A stretch of 64,000 nt of DNA from CADEED01 sp963711635 (GCA_963711635.1 CAVQEZ010000005.1:558001-622000); one strand, 5' to 3'. Shown: positions 29,252 to 39,961, counted from the stretch's first letter. Translations and numbers: made by a program. Notes: a model not told the origin generated them from the letters alone.

Positions 29252-29914
29252 GAACGCCGGCAGGTCATCGTCGTGCAGGCTGGTAGCCATGTTCACCAGC
29301 TCGGCCAGCGAGTGGGCCTGCATCTTGCGCATCATCTTGCCGCGGTGCGCCTTCACGGTGATCTCGGAAATGCCGAGCGTGCCGCCGACTTGTTTGTTCA
29401 AGCGGCCGGTGACCACGAGGTTCATGACTTCGCGCTCGCGACGGCTGAGGGACTCGTAGCGTTGCTGCAGTGCCTGCATCTGCGAAAGGTGATGCAGCGC
29501 CGCATGGCTGCAACGGATGGCTTGCCCGATAGCGTGCATCAGCACGTCGCCGGGCACCGGCTTGGTGAGAAATTCCATCGCACCGGCCTTCATGGCCTGC
29601 ACCGTGGCCTCGACGTCGGCCTCGCTGCTCATGAAAATGATCGGCATCTCGGTACGGTCCAGCACGAGCTTCTGCAGCTCGAGGCCGCTCAGGCCCGGGA
29701 GTTGTTTCTCGACCAGCAGGCAGCAGGCCGCCTTGCCTCGCGGCTGCGCCAGGAATTCTTCCGCGGAAGCGACGATGCAGGGCTGGTAGCCGGCGGAGCG
29801 GAGGCGGGCTTCGAGAGCCTCGCGCATCGTGGGATCGTCATCGACGACGTAGACGATGGGCAGTGCCGCTGCGGCGATAGTGCGGCGCACAGTGCTAAGG
29901 TGGATCAGGTTCAT
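29243..29914 (-). CDS. Orphan FixJ-type response regulator with Glu in place of the phospho-Asp
   Basis: ATG at 29912-29914 after AGGGAG, 223 residues. Receiver domain at about 19-130: YVVDDDPTM (acidic pair D25/D26), Ser of FMSSE and Lys of LTKPV. The phospho-acceptor position is Glu69 in LLVEKQLPGLSG, where FixJ relatives have Asp. The LuxR/FixJ HTH follows at about 150-210 (SRREREVMNLVV, LGISEITVKAHRGKMM). Glu at this site often mimics phosphorylation, so the protein may be constitutively active (inference). No kinase lies next to it on this strand. A DoxX-like gene is upstream. Its paralog is at 40584-41282. Confidence 0.92.
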   Translation of the reverse strand: MNLIHLSTVRRTIAAAALPIVYVVDDDPTMREALEARLRSAGYQPCIVASAEEFLAQPRGKAACCLLVEKQLPGLSGLELQKLVLDRTEMPIIFMSSEADVEATVQAMKAGAMEFLTKPVPGDVLMHAIGQAIRCSHAALHHLSQMQALQQRYESLSRREREVMNLVVTGRLNKQVGGTLGISEITVKAHRGKMMRKMQAHSLAELVNMATSLHDDDLPAFSS

Positions 29915-30002
29915 TGGCGACTCCCTGGTGAAGCGATCTCTGCGTTGGCGGCTATCATCCGTTGCCGGATTCCAGAGAGCACGCCACTTGTGGGAGGCAG
30001 TG

Positions 30003-30020
30003 GAACTACACGAAGGTGTT
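30003..30020 (+). promoter_or_regulatory. Motif copy upstream of the minus-strand FixJ-type regulator
   Basis: GAACTACACGAAGGTGTT aligns with the core CACSAAGGTGTT of the 18-bp motif. It lies between the DoxX-like gene and the regulator gene, 89 bp upstream of the regulator start, consistent with autoregulation. The first six bases diverge from the best form. Confidence 0.5.
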
Positions 30021-30021
30021 A

Positions 30022-30387
30022 TCAGGGAGGCTGCAGCACCACGACGCGGCGCCCGAAGCGATAGCCGTCCAGCGAATATGCGCCGGGCCCGAGCAGCGCC
30101 AGTGCGAGAGCGTCGAGTGCCACGACGATCAATGCCATGGGGCCGATACCAACTATCACGAGCCAGATGAGCACATGGAATACGAGCGCCAGCGAGGCGG
30201 CAATCGGCGTCAGAAATCCGATGCAGATGGTGAGCGCGAGAAGTATCGCGCCCAGCTGTATCCAGCCGGATATTTCGCTTCTGTTGAAGTAGCAGTCGAC
30301 CAGCAACGCGAGCGCCGCGGACACGCGCAACAACAGCAATGCCAGTCCGGGCAGACCGCGGGGAAACATGGAGAAGAGCCGCTGCAC
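30022..30387 (-). CDS. DoxX-like small membrane protein (copy 1)
   Basis: 121 residues, GTG at 30385-30387 chosen because RLFSMFPRGLPGLALLLLRV then aligns with the start of copy 2 at 40036. Four hydrophobic helices, with GFLTPI and a final LGPGAYSLDGYRFGRR. DoxX-like proteins are inner-membrane proteins linked to redox or thiol stress in some bacteria; the role here is unknown. It is divergent from sensor kinase 1 across a TACCCCT-type dyad and precedes the FixJ-type regulator on the same strand. Confidence 0.8.
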   Translation of the reverse strand: MQRLFSMFPRGLPGLALLLLRVSAALALLVDCYFNRSEISGWIQLGAILLALTICIGFLTPIAASLALVFHVLIWLVIVGIGPMALIVVALDALALALLGPGAYSLDGYRFGRRVVVLQPP

Positions 30388-30445
30388 CAGGTGAGGGTGC
30401 GCCGATTGCGCATCGCGGCGTACCCGACAGGCGTGTACCGGCAGG

Positions 30446-30461
30446 TACCCCTTTTGGGGGA
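30446..30461. promoter_or_regulatory. NarL-like 7-2-7 dyad between DoxX-like gene 1 and sensor kinase 1
   Basis: TACCCCTTTTGGGGGA consists of a TACCCCT heptamer, two bases, and a near-inverted heptamer. NarL-family regulators are known to bind TACYYMT heptamers in such 7-2-7 pairs. It is 59 bp from the DoxX-like start and 52 bp from the kinase start, so either regulator 1 or 2 of the operon could bind it (inference). Confidence 0.5.
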
Positions 30462-30512
30462 TCTCGGAGCAGCCGCCACAGGGTAATCAGTAATACGCGT
30501 GGGAAGGGGTGT

Positions 30513-33500
30513 ATGAAGGCGATCCCGCTTCTGTTGCTAGGAGTACTCGGTTCATTCCCGGGGAGGGTTTGCGGGCAGGTTGTCGAGCTGAGCCTGCAGC
30601 AGCTCAACCATCGTGCCTTCACGCCCATCGACGAGGCCCCGACGGATATCGCTGCCCTCGCGCAGACCAGCGACGGAACCCTGTGGATAGGCGGCCGCAC
30701 CGGACTGACGCGGTTCGATGGCATGCGCTTCGTGGGATATCCCGGCGACGCGGAGGAGCCGCTCCCTGGAACCAACATCGCCAGTCTGTTCGCGATCGAT
30801 GATGGACTGTGGATAGGGTTCCGTCCGGGCGGCGCCGCCATGCTCGCGGGCGGCCGCGTGACGCGCTTTGGTGAAAGCGAAGGATTGCCCGACGGAACGG
30901 TGGAGCAGTTCGCGCGCGATCGCGATGGCACGCTCTGGGCCGCCACGCGTCGTGGCCTGGCGAGATTCAACGGAACGCGATGGGAAAAGTTCGACGATCC
31001 GAGGATCGAAACGCCGTACGCCTTGTTGGTGGACCGCGACGGCACGTTCTGGGTGGGCGCGAACAATGGACTGTTCGCCTGGGTCGCCGGAGAACGGCTG
31101 TTCAGGGAGGTCGACCGATCGCTGTCCTTCGGCGCGGGTGGCACGGCGCTCGCGCAGGCACCCGATGGCAGCATCTGGGCGGCCCCGCACCACCAGCTGG
31201 TGCGCGTCGAACGACCTGCGGATGCGCGACTGCGTGCCGCTGCCAACGTCGCGGGCATCTCCAGCGGTCCGCTGTTGTTCGATACGCCCGGAAATCTCTG
31301 GGCTTCGGAAAGCGCCGCCAAGAGTCTGTTGCGCGTGCGGTCCCGCGATCTCGCGGATGAGAACCTGCCCGCGCGATCCGTGCAGCCCGAGCAGCTTTCG
31401 AGCTCCGAGCTGTCGAACTTCGGCCGCGTGTTCGCCACCTTGCTGGATCGTGAGCGCAATGTCTGGGTGGGCACCGACAACGGTCTGCATCGCTTCAGCC
31501 GCAGCAATGTGGTGCGCGGCGTGGTGCCGCGGTGTTTTCAGTACGGATTCACCGCCGCGGGATTTGCGCCGGGAGCCGACGGCGCACTGTGGCTGGCCTG
31601 CGGCGATCCTTCCGGCGCCCGGGTCGATGAAATACGGGACGGCAAGGTGGTGAGCAGCCAGAATTCGGAGCCGTTCACCGTTGCGCATCGCGACTCCGAA
31701 GGAACCGTGTGGTTTGCCGGAGTTTCTTCGCTGGCGCATCTGGAACAGGGCCGGCTGGTCAGCATGCCGCTGCCCGCGGAAGTACAGGGCCGTCCCATTG
31801 CGGCACTGGTACGCGAACGCAACGGAGCCCTGTGGCTTTCCATCACGCGCCGCAGCCTGTTTCGCTTCCACGAAGGCGCCTGGTCCGAATACGGTGGCCT
31901 GGACGAACTGCCGCGCGGCTGGCCCATCGTCGCGACCATGGACGACAACGGGGTGCTGTGGTTTGGCTACTCGAACAACCGGGTGGCGCGCGTCGAGGGC
32001 CGCGACGTCCGCGTGTTCGACGCGGCGCAGGGCCTGCAGGTCGGCAATGTCCTGTCGCTGGTCGCCGAGGACGGCGAGGTGTGGATAGGCGGAGAGCTCG
32101 GGCTTGCGCGTCTCGAAGGCCGGCGCGTCATGGCCATGCAAAGCGATTCCGGGACGCCATTCAGGGGCGTCTCGGGCATCGTGCGTGCGCGCAACGGCGA
32201 TCTGTGGCTGAACGGAATCGCCGGCATCGTGCGTATCGATGCCGATGAGATCGAAGCGGTGGTCCGGGATCCGAAACACCGGCTCAGGTGCGAGATCCTC
32301 AACTACCTGGATGGCGTGCCGGGCACCGCGGTGCAATTGCGGCCACAACCCTCCGCCATCGAAACCACCGACGGGCGCATCTGGTTTTCGATGACGGCAG
32401 GGCTGGTGTCCATCGATGCCACGCAGCTGGTTCGCAACACCTTGCCACCGCCGGTCACGATCTGGTCGCTGTCCGCCAATTCGAAGCGTTATCCCAACCT
32501 GCGCCAGTCCATCAGCCTGCCGATCAACACCACCGACCTGCAGATCGAGTATGGCGCCGGTAGTTTGACCGTGCCGGAACGCGTGCGCTTTCGTTACAAG
32601 CTCGACGGGCTGGACCGCCACTGGCAGGACGCCGGCGGACGCCGCGAGGCGCTGTACACGAACCTGGGGCCGGGCCAGTACATCTTTCGCGTGATCGCGT
32701 CCAACAATGATGGCGTGTGGAACGAGCAGGGCGCGTCCATCGACTTCGTGATTGCACCGGCGTTCTATCAGACCTGGTCGTTCTTCGCGGTGTGCGCGCT
32801 CGGCGTGCGCAGGGATGCTGGCGGCGCTGTACCGGATTCGCGTGCGGCAGGTGGCGGCGCAGGTGCGTTCGCGCCTGGAAGCGCGCCTGTCCGAGCGCGA
32901 ACGGATCGCGCGCGAGCTGCACGACACGCTGTTGCAGGGAATCCAGGGACTGATCTGGCGCTTCCAGGCCGCCACCGACCGGATTCCGCAGGGCGAGCCC
33001 GCGCGGCGCCTGATGGAGCAGTCGCTCGACCGGGCGGACCAGTTGCTGGGAGAAAGCCGCGATCGCGTCAAGGATCTTCGTCCAACGGCGCGCGAGGTCC
33101 GGGATCTCACCGACATCCTCGCCGCGGAGGGCGAACATCTCTCGCAACTGCACAGCGCGAAGTTCCGCGTGAGCATGCAGGGCACCAGTCGCGACCTGCA
33201 CCCCATCGCGCGCGAGGAAATCCTGTTGATAGCGCGCGAGGCCATCGGAAATGCCTTCCTGCACGCGAATGCGCAAACCATCGAAGTCGAATTGACCTAT
33301 GACGATGTCGCATTGCAACTCCGGGTGCGTGACGACGGCGGCGGTATCGATGCCGGGGTTCTCGATGCGGGTGGAAAGCCGGGGCACTTCGGGCTTCTCG
33401 GCATGCGCGAGCGGGCAAACAAACTGGGAGCGCAGCTCGACATCTGGAGCAAACCTGGAGCAGGTACCGAAGTAGACTTGCGGGTCCCGGCCAGCGTGGC

Positions 33501-33543
33501 ATACGCCGACTCACGCCCGGCGCGATACGTTGGAGCAGCATGA
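30513..33543 (+). CDS. Sensor histidine kinase 1, periplasmic beta-propeller type (one insertion)
   Basis: ATG at 30513, signal peptide (MKAIPLLLLGVLGSFPGRVCG). Residues about 40-690 carry repeated propeller units of the DGTLWIGGRTGLTRFDG type. A Y_Y_Y domain follows at about 680-750 (FRYKLDGLDRHWQDAGGRRE, NNDGVWNEQG), then a transmembrane helix at about 752-772, a HisKA_3 domain with ERERIARELHDTLLQG (His about 802) and a HATPase domain (AIGNAF, DDGGGID, GLLGMRERA). One +1 insertion near 32808 splits it; corrected length 1009. It should sense a periplasmic ligand and phosphorylate the NarL-type regulator encoded with a 4-base overlap. Confidence 0.92.
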
Positions 33544-34169
33544 TGAACAATCCCGCGATTCGCATCCTCTCTGTCGACGATCATCCGCTGTTGCGGGACG
33601 GCATTGCCGCGGTGCTGGAGAGTCAGCCGGACATGACGCTGGTGGGGCAGGCATGCAATGGCCGCGAGGCCATCGAGGACTTCCGGCGCCTGCGGCCGGA
33701 TATCACTCTCATGGACCTGCGCATGCCGGACATCAGCGGCATCGAGGCCATCACCACGATTCGCGCCGAATTCTCCAATGCCCGCATCATCGTCCTGACG
33801 ACTTACGCCGGCGACGCGCAGGCCGCGGCTGCATTGAGGGCCGGGGCCCAGGGTTACCTGCTCAAGAACCTGGTTCGCAAGGAATTGCTCGAGACCATTC
33901 GAGCGGTACACGCGGGCAAGCGCCGCGTGTTGCCCGAGATCGCCACCGAAATCGCCGAGCACGTGGCCGACGACGTGCTGACCGGACGCGAGATCCAGGT
34001 GTTGAGCCGCGTGGCGGCGGGCAAGCCTAACAAGGTGATCGCGGTCGAGCTCGATATATCCGAAGGGACGGTCAAGACGCACATGAAGAGCATCCTGCCG
34101 AAGCTCGATGCCTCGGATCGGACGCACGCGGTCATGATTGCCTTGAAGCGTGGCATTCTCGATCTATGA
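33540..34169 (+). CDS. NarL-family response regulator 1
   Basis: The ATG at 33540 overlaps the kinase 1 stop (ATGA); a second ATG follows at once. Receiver domain with acidic pair D13/D14, phospho-acceptor D59 in TLMDLRMPDISG, Thr in LTTYAG and Lys in LLKNL. The LuxR-type HTH at about 145-205 has LTGREIQVLSRVAAGKPNK and ISEGTVKTHMKSIL. All receiver residues are canonical, so it should be switched on by phosphorylation by kinase 1 and bind DNA as a dimer. Its stop overlaps the TonB-receptor start by 4 bases. Length 209. Confidence 0.95.
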   Translation: MMNNPAIRILSVDDHPLLRDGIAAVLESQPDMTLVGQACNGREAIEDFRRLRPDITLMDLRMPDISGIEAITTIRAEFSNARIIVLTTYAGDAQAAAALRAGAQGYLLKNLVRKELLETIRAVHAGKRRVLPEIATEIAEHVADDVLTGREIQVLSRVAAGKPNKVIAVELDISEGTVKTHMKSILPKLDASDRTHAVMIALKRGILDL

Positions 34170-36352
34170 AGATCGCAGGGGTGGTCGTCGCGTGTTTCGC
34201 GACGCTGTGCGCGCGCGCCCACGCTGCGCCGGCCAGTGCGCTCGACGCGCCTGCCCTCGAAGCCCCTTCCCTTGAAGAAATGGTCGTCACGGCCGATCGT
34301 GCCGGCAGCTTCAGCGCCGATCTCGTGCAGGCCGGCAGCTTCCGCGGCGCGCGCCAGCTCGACACGCCGCTCACGGTCAATGTGATCACCGACGCGCTGA
34401 TCCAGTCGCAGCAGGCGCAGAGCCTGCTCGACGCGCTGCGCAACACGGCGGGCGTGAGTCCGGCGCAAGTCACCACCACGGTGTACAGCAACATCGCGAT
34501 CCGCGGCATCAATGTCGAGAACCGCGGCAACTACCGGCTCAACGGCATCCTGCCGGTGGTGAACCTGGTCGACCTGCCGCTCGAGGACAAACAACGCGTG
34601 GAAGTCCTGAAGGGCGCCTCGGCGCTGTACTACGGATTCACGACACCGGCCGGCATCGTCAATCTCACCATGAAGCGGCCCACACTGGAGCCGCTGCTCG
34701 CGGCGACCTTGTTTGGCAATCAGTTCGGCGCCGTGGGCGGGCACGTCGACGCCAGCGACACCTGGGGAATGTTCGGCGCGCGCGTCAATGCGCTCTACGG
34801 CAACGTGGATTCCGGCATCGACGACACGCGCGGGCACCGCTCGCTGCTGGCCGCGGCCTTCGATTTCAGGCCCACCGACAGCGTGACTCTGAGCCTCGAC
34901 GCCGAACACATCGAGAAAGAGGTCAACGAGCCCGGCGTGTTCCGGTATGTGCGGCTGCCACCGCCGACCTTGACGAATCTCTATCCCGCGCTGGAACTGC
35001 CGCCGCTGCTGGATGCCGAGACCAACTTCGGGCCGGACTGGGCTTCGAATCGTGCCGAGGAGCGCAATCTCCTGACCACCGTGAACTGGAAGATCTCCCC
35101 GGCGTGGGCGTTATCCGCGAGCTACGGCAACTCGCACATCGTGCGCGACCGGCACTTCAATACCGTGGATCTCGACAACTACGGTCCGGACACGAACGGC
35201 AACGGCAACTTGAGCATCAGCCTGCAGCCCGGCGCGACCTTCGACAACACGAGCTATCGAGCGGAAATCGCCGGCGCGCTGCGCACCGGATTCATCACGC
35301 ACGAGCTGCTGTTGGGCTCGTCTCGAAACGTGCGCGACGCGTTCACCTCGACGAGTACGCCGGTCACGTGTCCGGGTGCGGCTGCCACGGCGCCGCGCGT
35401 GACCTGCCGGCAGAACGTGTTCCAGCCGGTGGACATCCCCGAAACGCCTTTTCCGGAGCGCACCGGCGTCAAAACCCGCATCGATGATGTTGGCTTCTAT
35501 TTCTTCGACCGCATGGAACTCGCGTCCTGGCTGCAACTGCTCGCGGGCGTGCGCAAGACTGACTACACCGAGGAGAACCGCGACTCGGGAGCGACGACGT
35601 TCCAGGACGAACCCACGTCCATCTCGTACGGTGCCATCGTGAAGCCTCGACCCTGGATGAGCATTTACGCCACGCACATTGACGGGCTGGAGTCCACGCC
35701 GCTGGCGCCGATGACCGCTGCCAATGCCGGGGAATCGGTAGGCGCCGCCGAGAGCACCCAGTACGAGGCCGGCATCAAGCTCGAGCCACAGCCAGGGTTG
35801 CTGGTGCAGGCGGCGTACTTCAACATCGAACGTGACTCGGCTTTCGTCAATGGTGCGAACCTGTATGTGCGCGACGGTCGCGCGCGCTATCGTGGGCTCG
35901 AGTTCAGCGTGACAGGCGAGGTGACGGCGCAATGGTCCTTGTACGCCACCGGCCAATTCCTGGAGGCCGGGCAGATTTCCGGTGCGCCCACCGTGCTCGT
36001 GCCGTTGGTGCCGACTGTAGTCGGGCGCAAGATCGAGAACACTCCCGAACGCACGTTCTCACTGGCCAGCGAGTACCGGTTTTCGGATCGCGTGCCGGGA
36101 CTCCGCGTGAACGGGGCGCTCTATTACATCAGCGAGCGTGCCGTGAACCCCTACAACCAGGCCTTCATTCCCGCGTATACGCTGTTCGACCTGGGCGCGG
36201 CCTATTCGACCGATATCGCTGGCAACGAGCTCACATTCCGGCTCTCGGGCCAGAACGTCACGGACAGGAAACATTTTTCGTCCACCGGCAACAACGTCGT
36301 GGCGCAGAGCCCGCCGCGGCTGTTGAAGCTTTCGATGTCGATGCGATTCTGA
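34166..36352 (+). CDS. TonB-dependent siderophore-type receptor
   Basis: 728 residues. A signal peptide (ends AHA, about residue 20) is followed by a TonB-box-like stretch (EEMVVTADR) and a plug domain (LDTPLTVNVITDALIQSQQ, NIAIRGINVENRGNYRLNG, VEVLKGASALYYGFTTPAG). A 22-strand-type barrel ends in MRF, the usual terminal aromatic residue. It should import a scarce ligand, perhaps a siderophore, with TonB energy. It lies inside a two-kinase operon, overlapping regulator 1 and kinase 2 by 4 and 1 bases. This suggests that transport and sensing of the same ligand are linked (inference). Confidence 0.93.
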   Translation: MKIAGVVVACFATLCARAHAAPASALDAPALEAPSLEEMVVTADRAGSFSADLVQAGSFRGARQLDTPLTVNVITDALIQSQQAQSLLDALRNTAGVSPAQVTTTVYSNIAIRGINVENRGNYRLNGILPVVNLVDLPLEDKQRVEVLKGASALYYGFTTPAGIVNLTMKRPTLEPLLAATLFGNQFGAVGGHVDASDTWGMFGARVNALYGNVDSGIDDTRGHRSLLAAAFDFRPTDSVTLSLDAEHIEKEVNEPGVFRYVRLPPPTLTNLYPALELPPLLDAETNFGPDWASNRAEERNLLTTVNWKISPAWALSASYGNSHIVRDRHFNTVDLDNYGPDTNGNGNLSISLQPGATFDNTSYRAEIAGALRTGFITHELLLGSSRNVRDAFTSTSTPVTCPGAAATAPRVTCRQNVFQPVDIPETPFPERTGVKTRIDDVGFYFFDRMELASWLQLLAGVRKTDYTEENRDSGATTFQDEPTSISYGAIVKPRPWMSIYATHIDGLESTPLAPMTAANAGESVGAAESTQYEAGIKLEPQPGLLVQAAYFNIERDSAFVNGANLYVRDGRARYRGLEFSVTGEVTAQWSLYATGQFLEAGQISGAPTVLVPLVPTVVGRKIENTPERTFSLASEYRFSDRVPGLRVNGALYYISERAVNPYNQAFIPAYTLFDLGAAYSTDIAGNELTFRLSGQNVTDRKHFSSTGNNVVAQSPPRLLKLSMSMRF

Positions 36353-39344
36353 TGCTGCGCGCATTCCTCACATTGCTGGTGCTGTCGCCCGCGGCGTTCG
36401 CGCTCGATCCCTCGCGTGCGATCTCGCAGTACGGGCATGCGGTATGGACGGTGCAGGAGGGATTCCTGCCCGGCGCGCCGATGGAAATGATCCAGACCGC
36501 GGACGGATACCTGTGGATCGGCACGCGCGGCGGGTTGGTGCGCTTCGACGGTGTGCGTTTCGTGCCGTTCGCGGCGCCGTCGGGCGAGAAGCTGCGTTCG
36601 AACCGCATCCTGTCACTCGGCGCGGGACGCGACGGCAGCCTCTGGATCGGTACCCGTTCCGGTCTGCATCGTTACCTGGGCGGCCGGCTGACTTACTACC
36701 CGGATACGCCGGGATGGATCATGTCCATCGTCGAGGACGACGCCGGCAAGATCTGGTTCACGCGTTCGAGCCTGAGCGACGACAAGGGCCCGCTGTGCGA
36801 AGTGCAGGGCGATCAGGCGATTTGCCACGCAGCCGCGCAGGGCGTGCCGATCTCGAATGCGCGCCAACTCGCCAAGGATGCGCAGGGCAATCTTTGGACG
36901 GTTTCCGACAATACTTTGATGCGCTGGAAGGACGGCGTGTCGCGCACCTGGATGCCGCCCGGCATCACGGATGCGGCCGGAGTCAAGTCGATCGATGTCC
37001 TGCAAAGCGTCAACGTCGGGTCCGATGGTTCGGTATGGGTCGGTGCGATGCAGCCGAGCCGCGGCTTGGGACTGCTGCATCTGCGGGATGACAAACTACA
37101 AGCCTTCGTATCACCCGAGCTCGATGGCCGACGGCTGGCGATGACTTTGCCCTTTGTCGATCGCCACAAGGCGCTGTGGATCGGAACTCAGGACGAGGGG
37201 ATTTACCGGCTATTCGATGGCAAGGTCAGCCGGCTGCGCGCGCGCGATGGACTCACCGGTGACACGGTGCAGAACTTCTTCGAGGACCGCGAGGGGAACC
37301 TCTGGGTTCTGACCACTCGCGGCATCGAAGCCTTTCGCGACATTCCGGTGATCAGTGTGACCAGTCGCGAAGGGTTGAGTGCCGACCTGGCGAATGCCGT
37401 TCTGGCGCGACGCGATGGCTCGGTATGGATAAACGCCTGGCATTCGCTCGATGTGTTGCGTGATGGAAAGATAACTTCGCTGGATTCGAAGCAATGGCCT
37501 TCCGGGCGAGGAAGTGACCGGCATGTTCGAGGATCAGCAAAGGCACCTTATGGATCGGCATCGATCGCGGCTTGAACATTTTCGAGAACGGAAAGTTCGT
37601 GCCGATCCGTCGACCCGATGGCAGCCCTTTCGGCGCCACCCGGGGCGTAGTCGAGGACTCCACCGGCGATATCTGGGTCGTGTCGGGGAATCCGTTCACG
37701 GTGACGCGCATCCGCAATCGCCAGATCGTCGAGGAGATTGGGCGCGACAAGATTCCCAGTGACCGCAGCATCGTCCTGGATCCCCAGGATGGAATCTGGC
37801 TTGGCTTGAGGAATGGAGATCTCGGACGCTATCGCGGTGGCGAGCTCGAGACCATTCCGTTCCATCGCGAACAGACGACGGGCGTGGTGTCCGGGCTCGT
37901 GGCTTACCCGCATGGCGGCATCATCGGCAGCACACCGCTGGGACTCATCGGCTGGCGCGATGGCAAGTCGTACACCATGACCGCCGCCGCGAACGGCCTG
38001 CCATGTGACGAAGTCCACACCTTGCTGATCGACGCGTCCGGCGCGCTGTGGCTGTATGCGTCCTGTGGAATCGTTGCCTTGCCGGCCGATCAGGTCGAGG
38101 CCTGGTGGAAGAATCCCGCGGCAAAGCTGAGCTATCGGGTTTTCGACGCGCTCGACGGCGCGCAACCCACGTATGGCAATTTCTTTCCCAAATCATCCAG
38201 GGGACCGGATGGGCAGCTGTGGTTTGCGAATGCCAGCATCGTGCAGGCGATCGATCCCAGGCGGCTGGGCGGAAACCCGCTCGCGCCACCGGTGCACATC
38301 GAGCAGATACTGGCCAACCGCGAAGCGTTTCCCGTGCAAACGGATCTGCGCCTGCCGCCCAACATCAGCAACCTGCAGATCGACTACACCGGCCTGAGCT
38401 TTGCCGTGCCGCGCAAGACGCGTTTCCGGTATCGCCTGGTCGGGCATGACACCGACTGGCAGGAGGTGGGCACGCGTCGCCAGGCCTTCTACACGGATCT
38501 GCCACCACGCGACTATGTATTCGAAGTCACCGCCAGCAACAACGACGGTGTCTGGAACCCGACCGGCACGCGCCTGGCGTTTTCGATCGCGCCGACGTTC
38601 TACCAGACACGAACCTTCATGGTGCTGTGTGTCATCGCGGCGCTGGCCGTGCTCTGGCTGGTGTACCTGCTGCGCGTGCGGCAGATCGAAATGCGCCTGC
38701 GCCTGCGCATGGAAGAACGCATCGACGAGCGCGAGCGCATAGCGCGCGACCTGCACGACACGCTCTTGCAGGGCCTGTTGAGCGCCTCGCTGCAGCTTTC
38801 GGTGGCTAACAACCAGATTCCGGCCGATGCGCCGGCGAAGTCGCTGGTCGAAAGGATCCTGCAGCTGCTGCGCCAGGTGGTCGACGATGGCCGCAATGCC
38901 GTGCGCGGGCTGCGTACGCGCGATACCGCGCCGGAGGCGCTGGAGCGTGCACTGACGCAGATCCCGCAGGACCTCGCCATCGACGAGAAGGTGCAGTTCC
39001 GGCTGCGGGTGGAAGGAACCCCGCGAGCCTTGCGGGCCGCCATTCGCGACGAGCTGTACCTGCTGGCGCGCGAGGCGCTGGCGAATGCATTCCGGCATTC
39101 GGGCGCATCGTCGGTCGAAACCGTGCTCGAGTACACGCCGAGTCACTTCCGCCTGATCGTGCGCGACAACGGCTGCGGCATGGACCCCGATGTGCTGCAG
39201 TCGGGCCGCGAAGGTCACTGGGGTTTGTCAGGGATGCGCGAGCGTTCGACCAGGATTGGTGCAGTCCTCAAGGTGTTGAGCGCGCCGGGCGCGGGCACCG
39301 AGATTGACCTGGCCATCCCGGGCAAGGCAGCCTTCGAGTCATGA
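36352..39344 (+). CDS. Sensor histidine kinase 2, periplasmic beta-propeller type (two insertions)
   Basis: ATG at 36352, overlapping the receptor stop (TGATG). Signal peptide MLRAFLTLLVLSPAAFA. Propeller repeats (DGYLWIGTRGGLVRFDG, DGSLWIGTRSGLHR) fill about 40-660, then a Y_Y_Y domain (FRYRLVGHDTDWQEVGTRRQ), a transmembrane helix, HisKA_3 with ERERIARDLHDTLLQG (His about 799) and HATPase (AREALANAFRHSG, DNGCGMD, WGLSGMRERS). Two +1 insertions, near 37505 and 37540, interrupt it; corrected length 996. It is a diverged paralog of kinase 1 with the same layout. Its stop overlaps regulator 2 by 4 bases. Confidence 0.92.
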
Positions 39345-39961
39345 CTAACATCCGCATCCTGATCGTCGACGATCATCCCCTGTTCCTCGAGGGCATCGCG
39401 ACCGTGATCGCACATGCGGAGGACATGGAGCTCGCCGGCCGTGCGACCTCGGGCCGCCAGGCCGTCGAGGAGTTCAAGCGCGTGCGCCCGGAGGTCACGC
39501 TCATGGACCTGCGGCTGCCCGACATGAGCGGCATCGCGGCGGTGGCGGCCATTCGCGCGGATTTCCCCGACGCCAAGGTCATCATGCTGACCACCTTCGA
39601 GGGGGACGTGGAGATCCAGCGCGCCCTGGCCGCGGGCGTGCGGGCCTATCTGCTGAAGAGCGCGCCACTGGAAGAGCTCGTGCAGGTGATCCGCAAGGTG
39701 CATTCGGGCCGCAAGCATCTGCCGCCCGAGGTGGCGGAGAACCTGGTCGGGCACTTCGACGGCGACAAGCTGAGTGAGCGTGAAATCGAAGTTCTCAGGC
39801 GCATGGCCGAGGGCGACCGCAACCGTGACATCGGTGAGTGCCTCGAAATCTCCGAAGAGACCGTCAAGGTCCACATCCGGCACATCATGGACAAGCTCGG
39901 CGCCAAGGATCGCACCCAGGCCGTGGCGATCGGCATCCGCCGCGGCGTCATTCACCTGTAA
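39341..39961 (+). CDS. NarL-family response regulator 2
   Basis: ATG at 39341 overlaps the kinase 2 stop. Receiver residues are canonical: D10/D11, phospho-acceptor D56 in TLMDLRLPDMSG, Thr in LTTFEG, Lys in LLKSA. HTH at about 140-200 with LSEREIEVLRRMAEGDRNRDIGE and ISEETVKVHIRHIMDK. 206 residues. It closes the kinase-regulator-receptor-kinase-regulator operon and its stop codon is touched by a weak copy of the 18-bp motif, which lies upstream of the next DoxX-like gene. Confidence 0.95.
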   Translation: MTNIRILIVDDHPLFLEGIATVIAHAEDMELAGRATSGRQAVEEFKRVRPEVTLMDLRLPDMSGIAAVAAIRADFPDAKVIMLTTFEGDVEIQRALAAGVRAYLLKSAPLEELVQVIRKVHSGRKHLPPEVAENLVGHFDGDKLSEREIEVLRRMAEGDRNRDIGECLEISEETVKVHIRHIMDKLGAKDRTQAVAIGIRRGVIHL

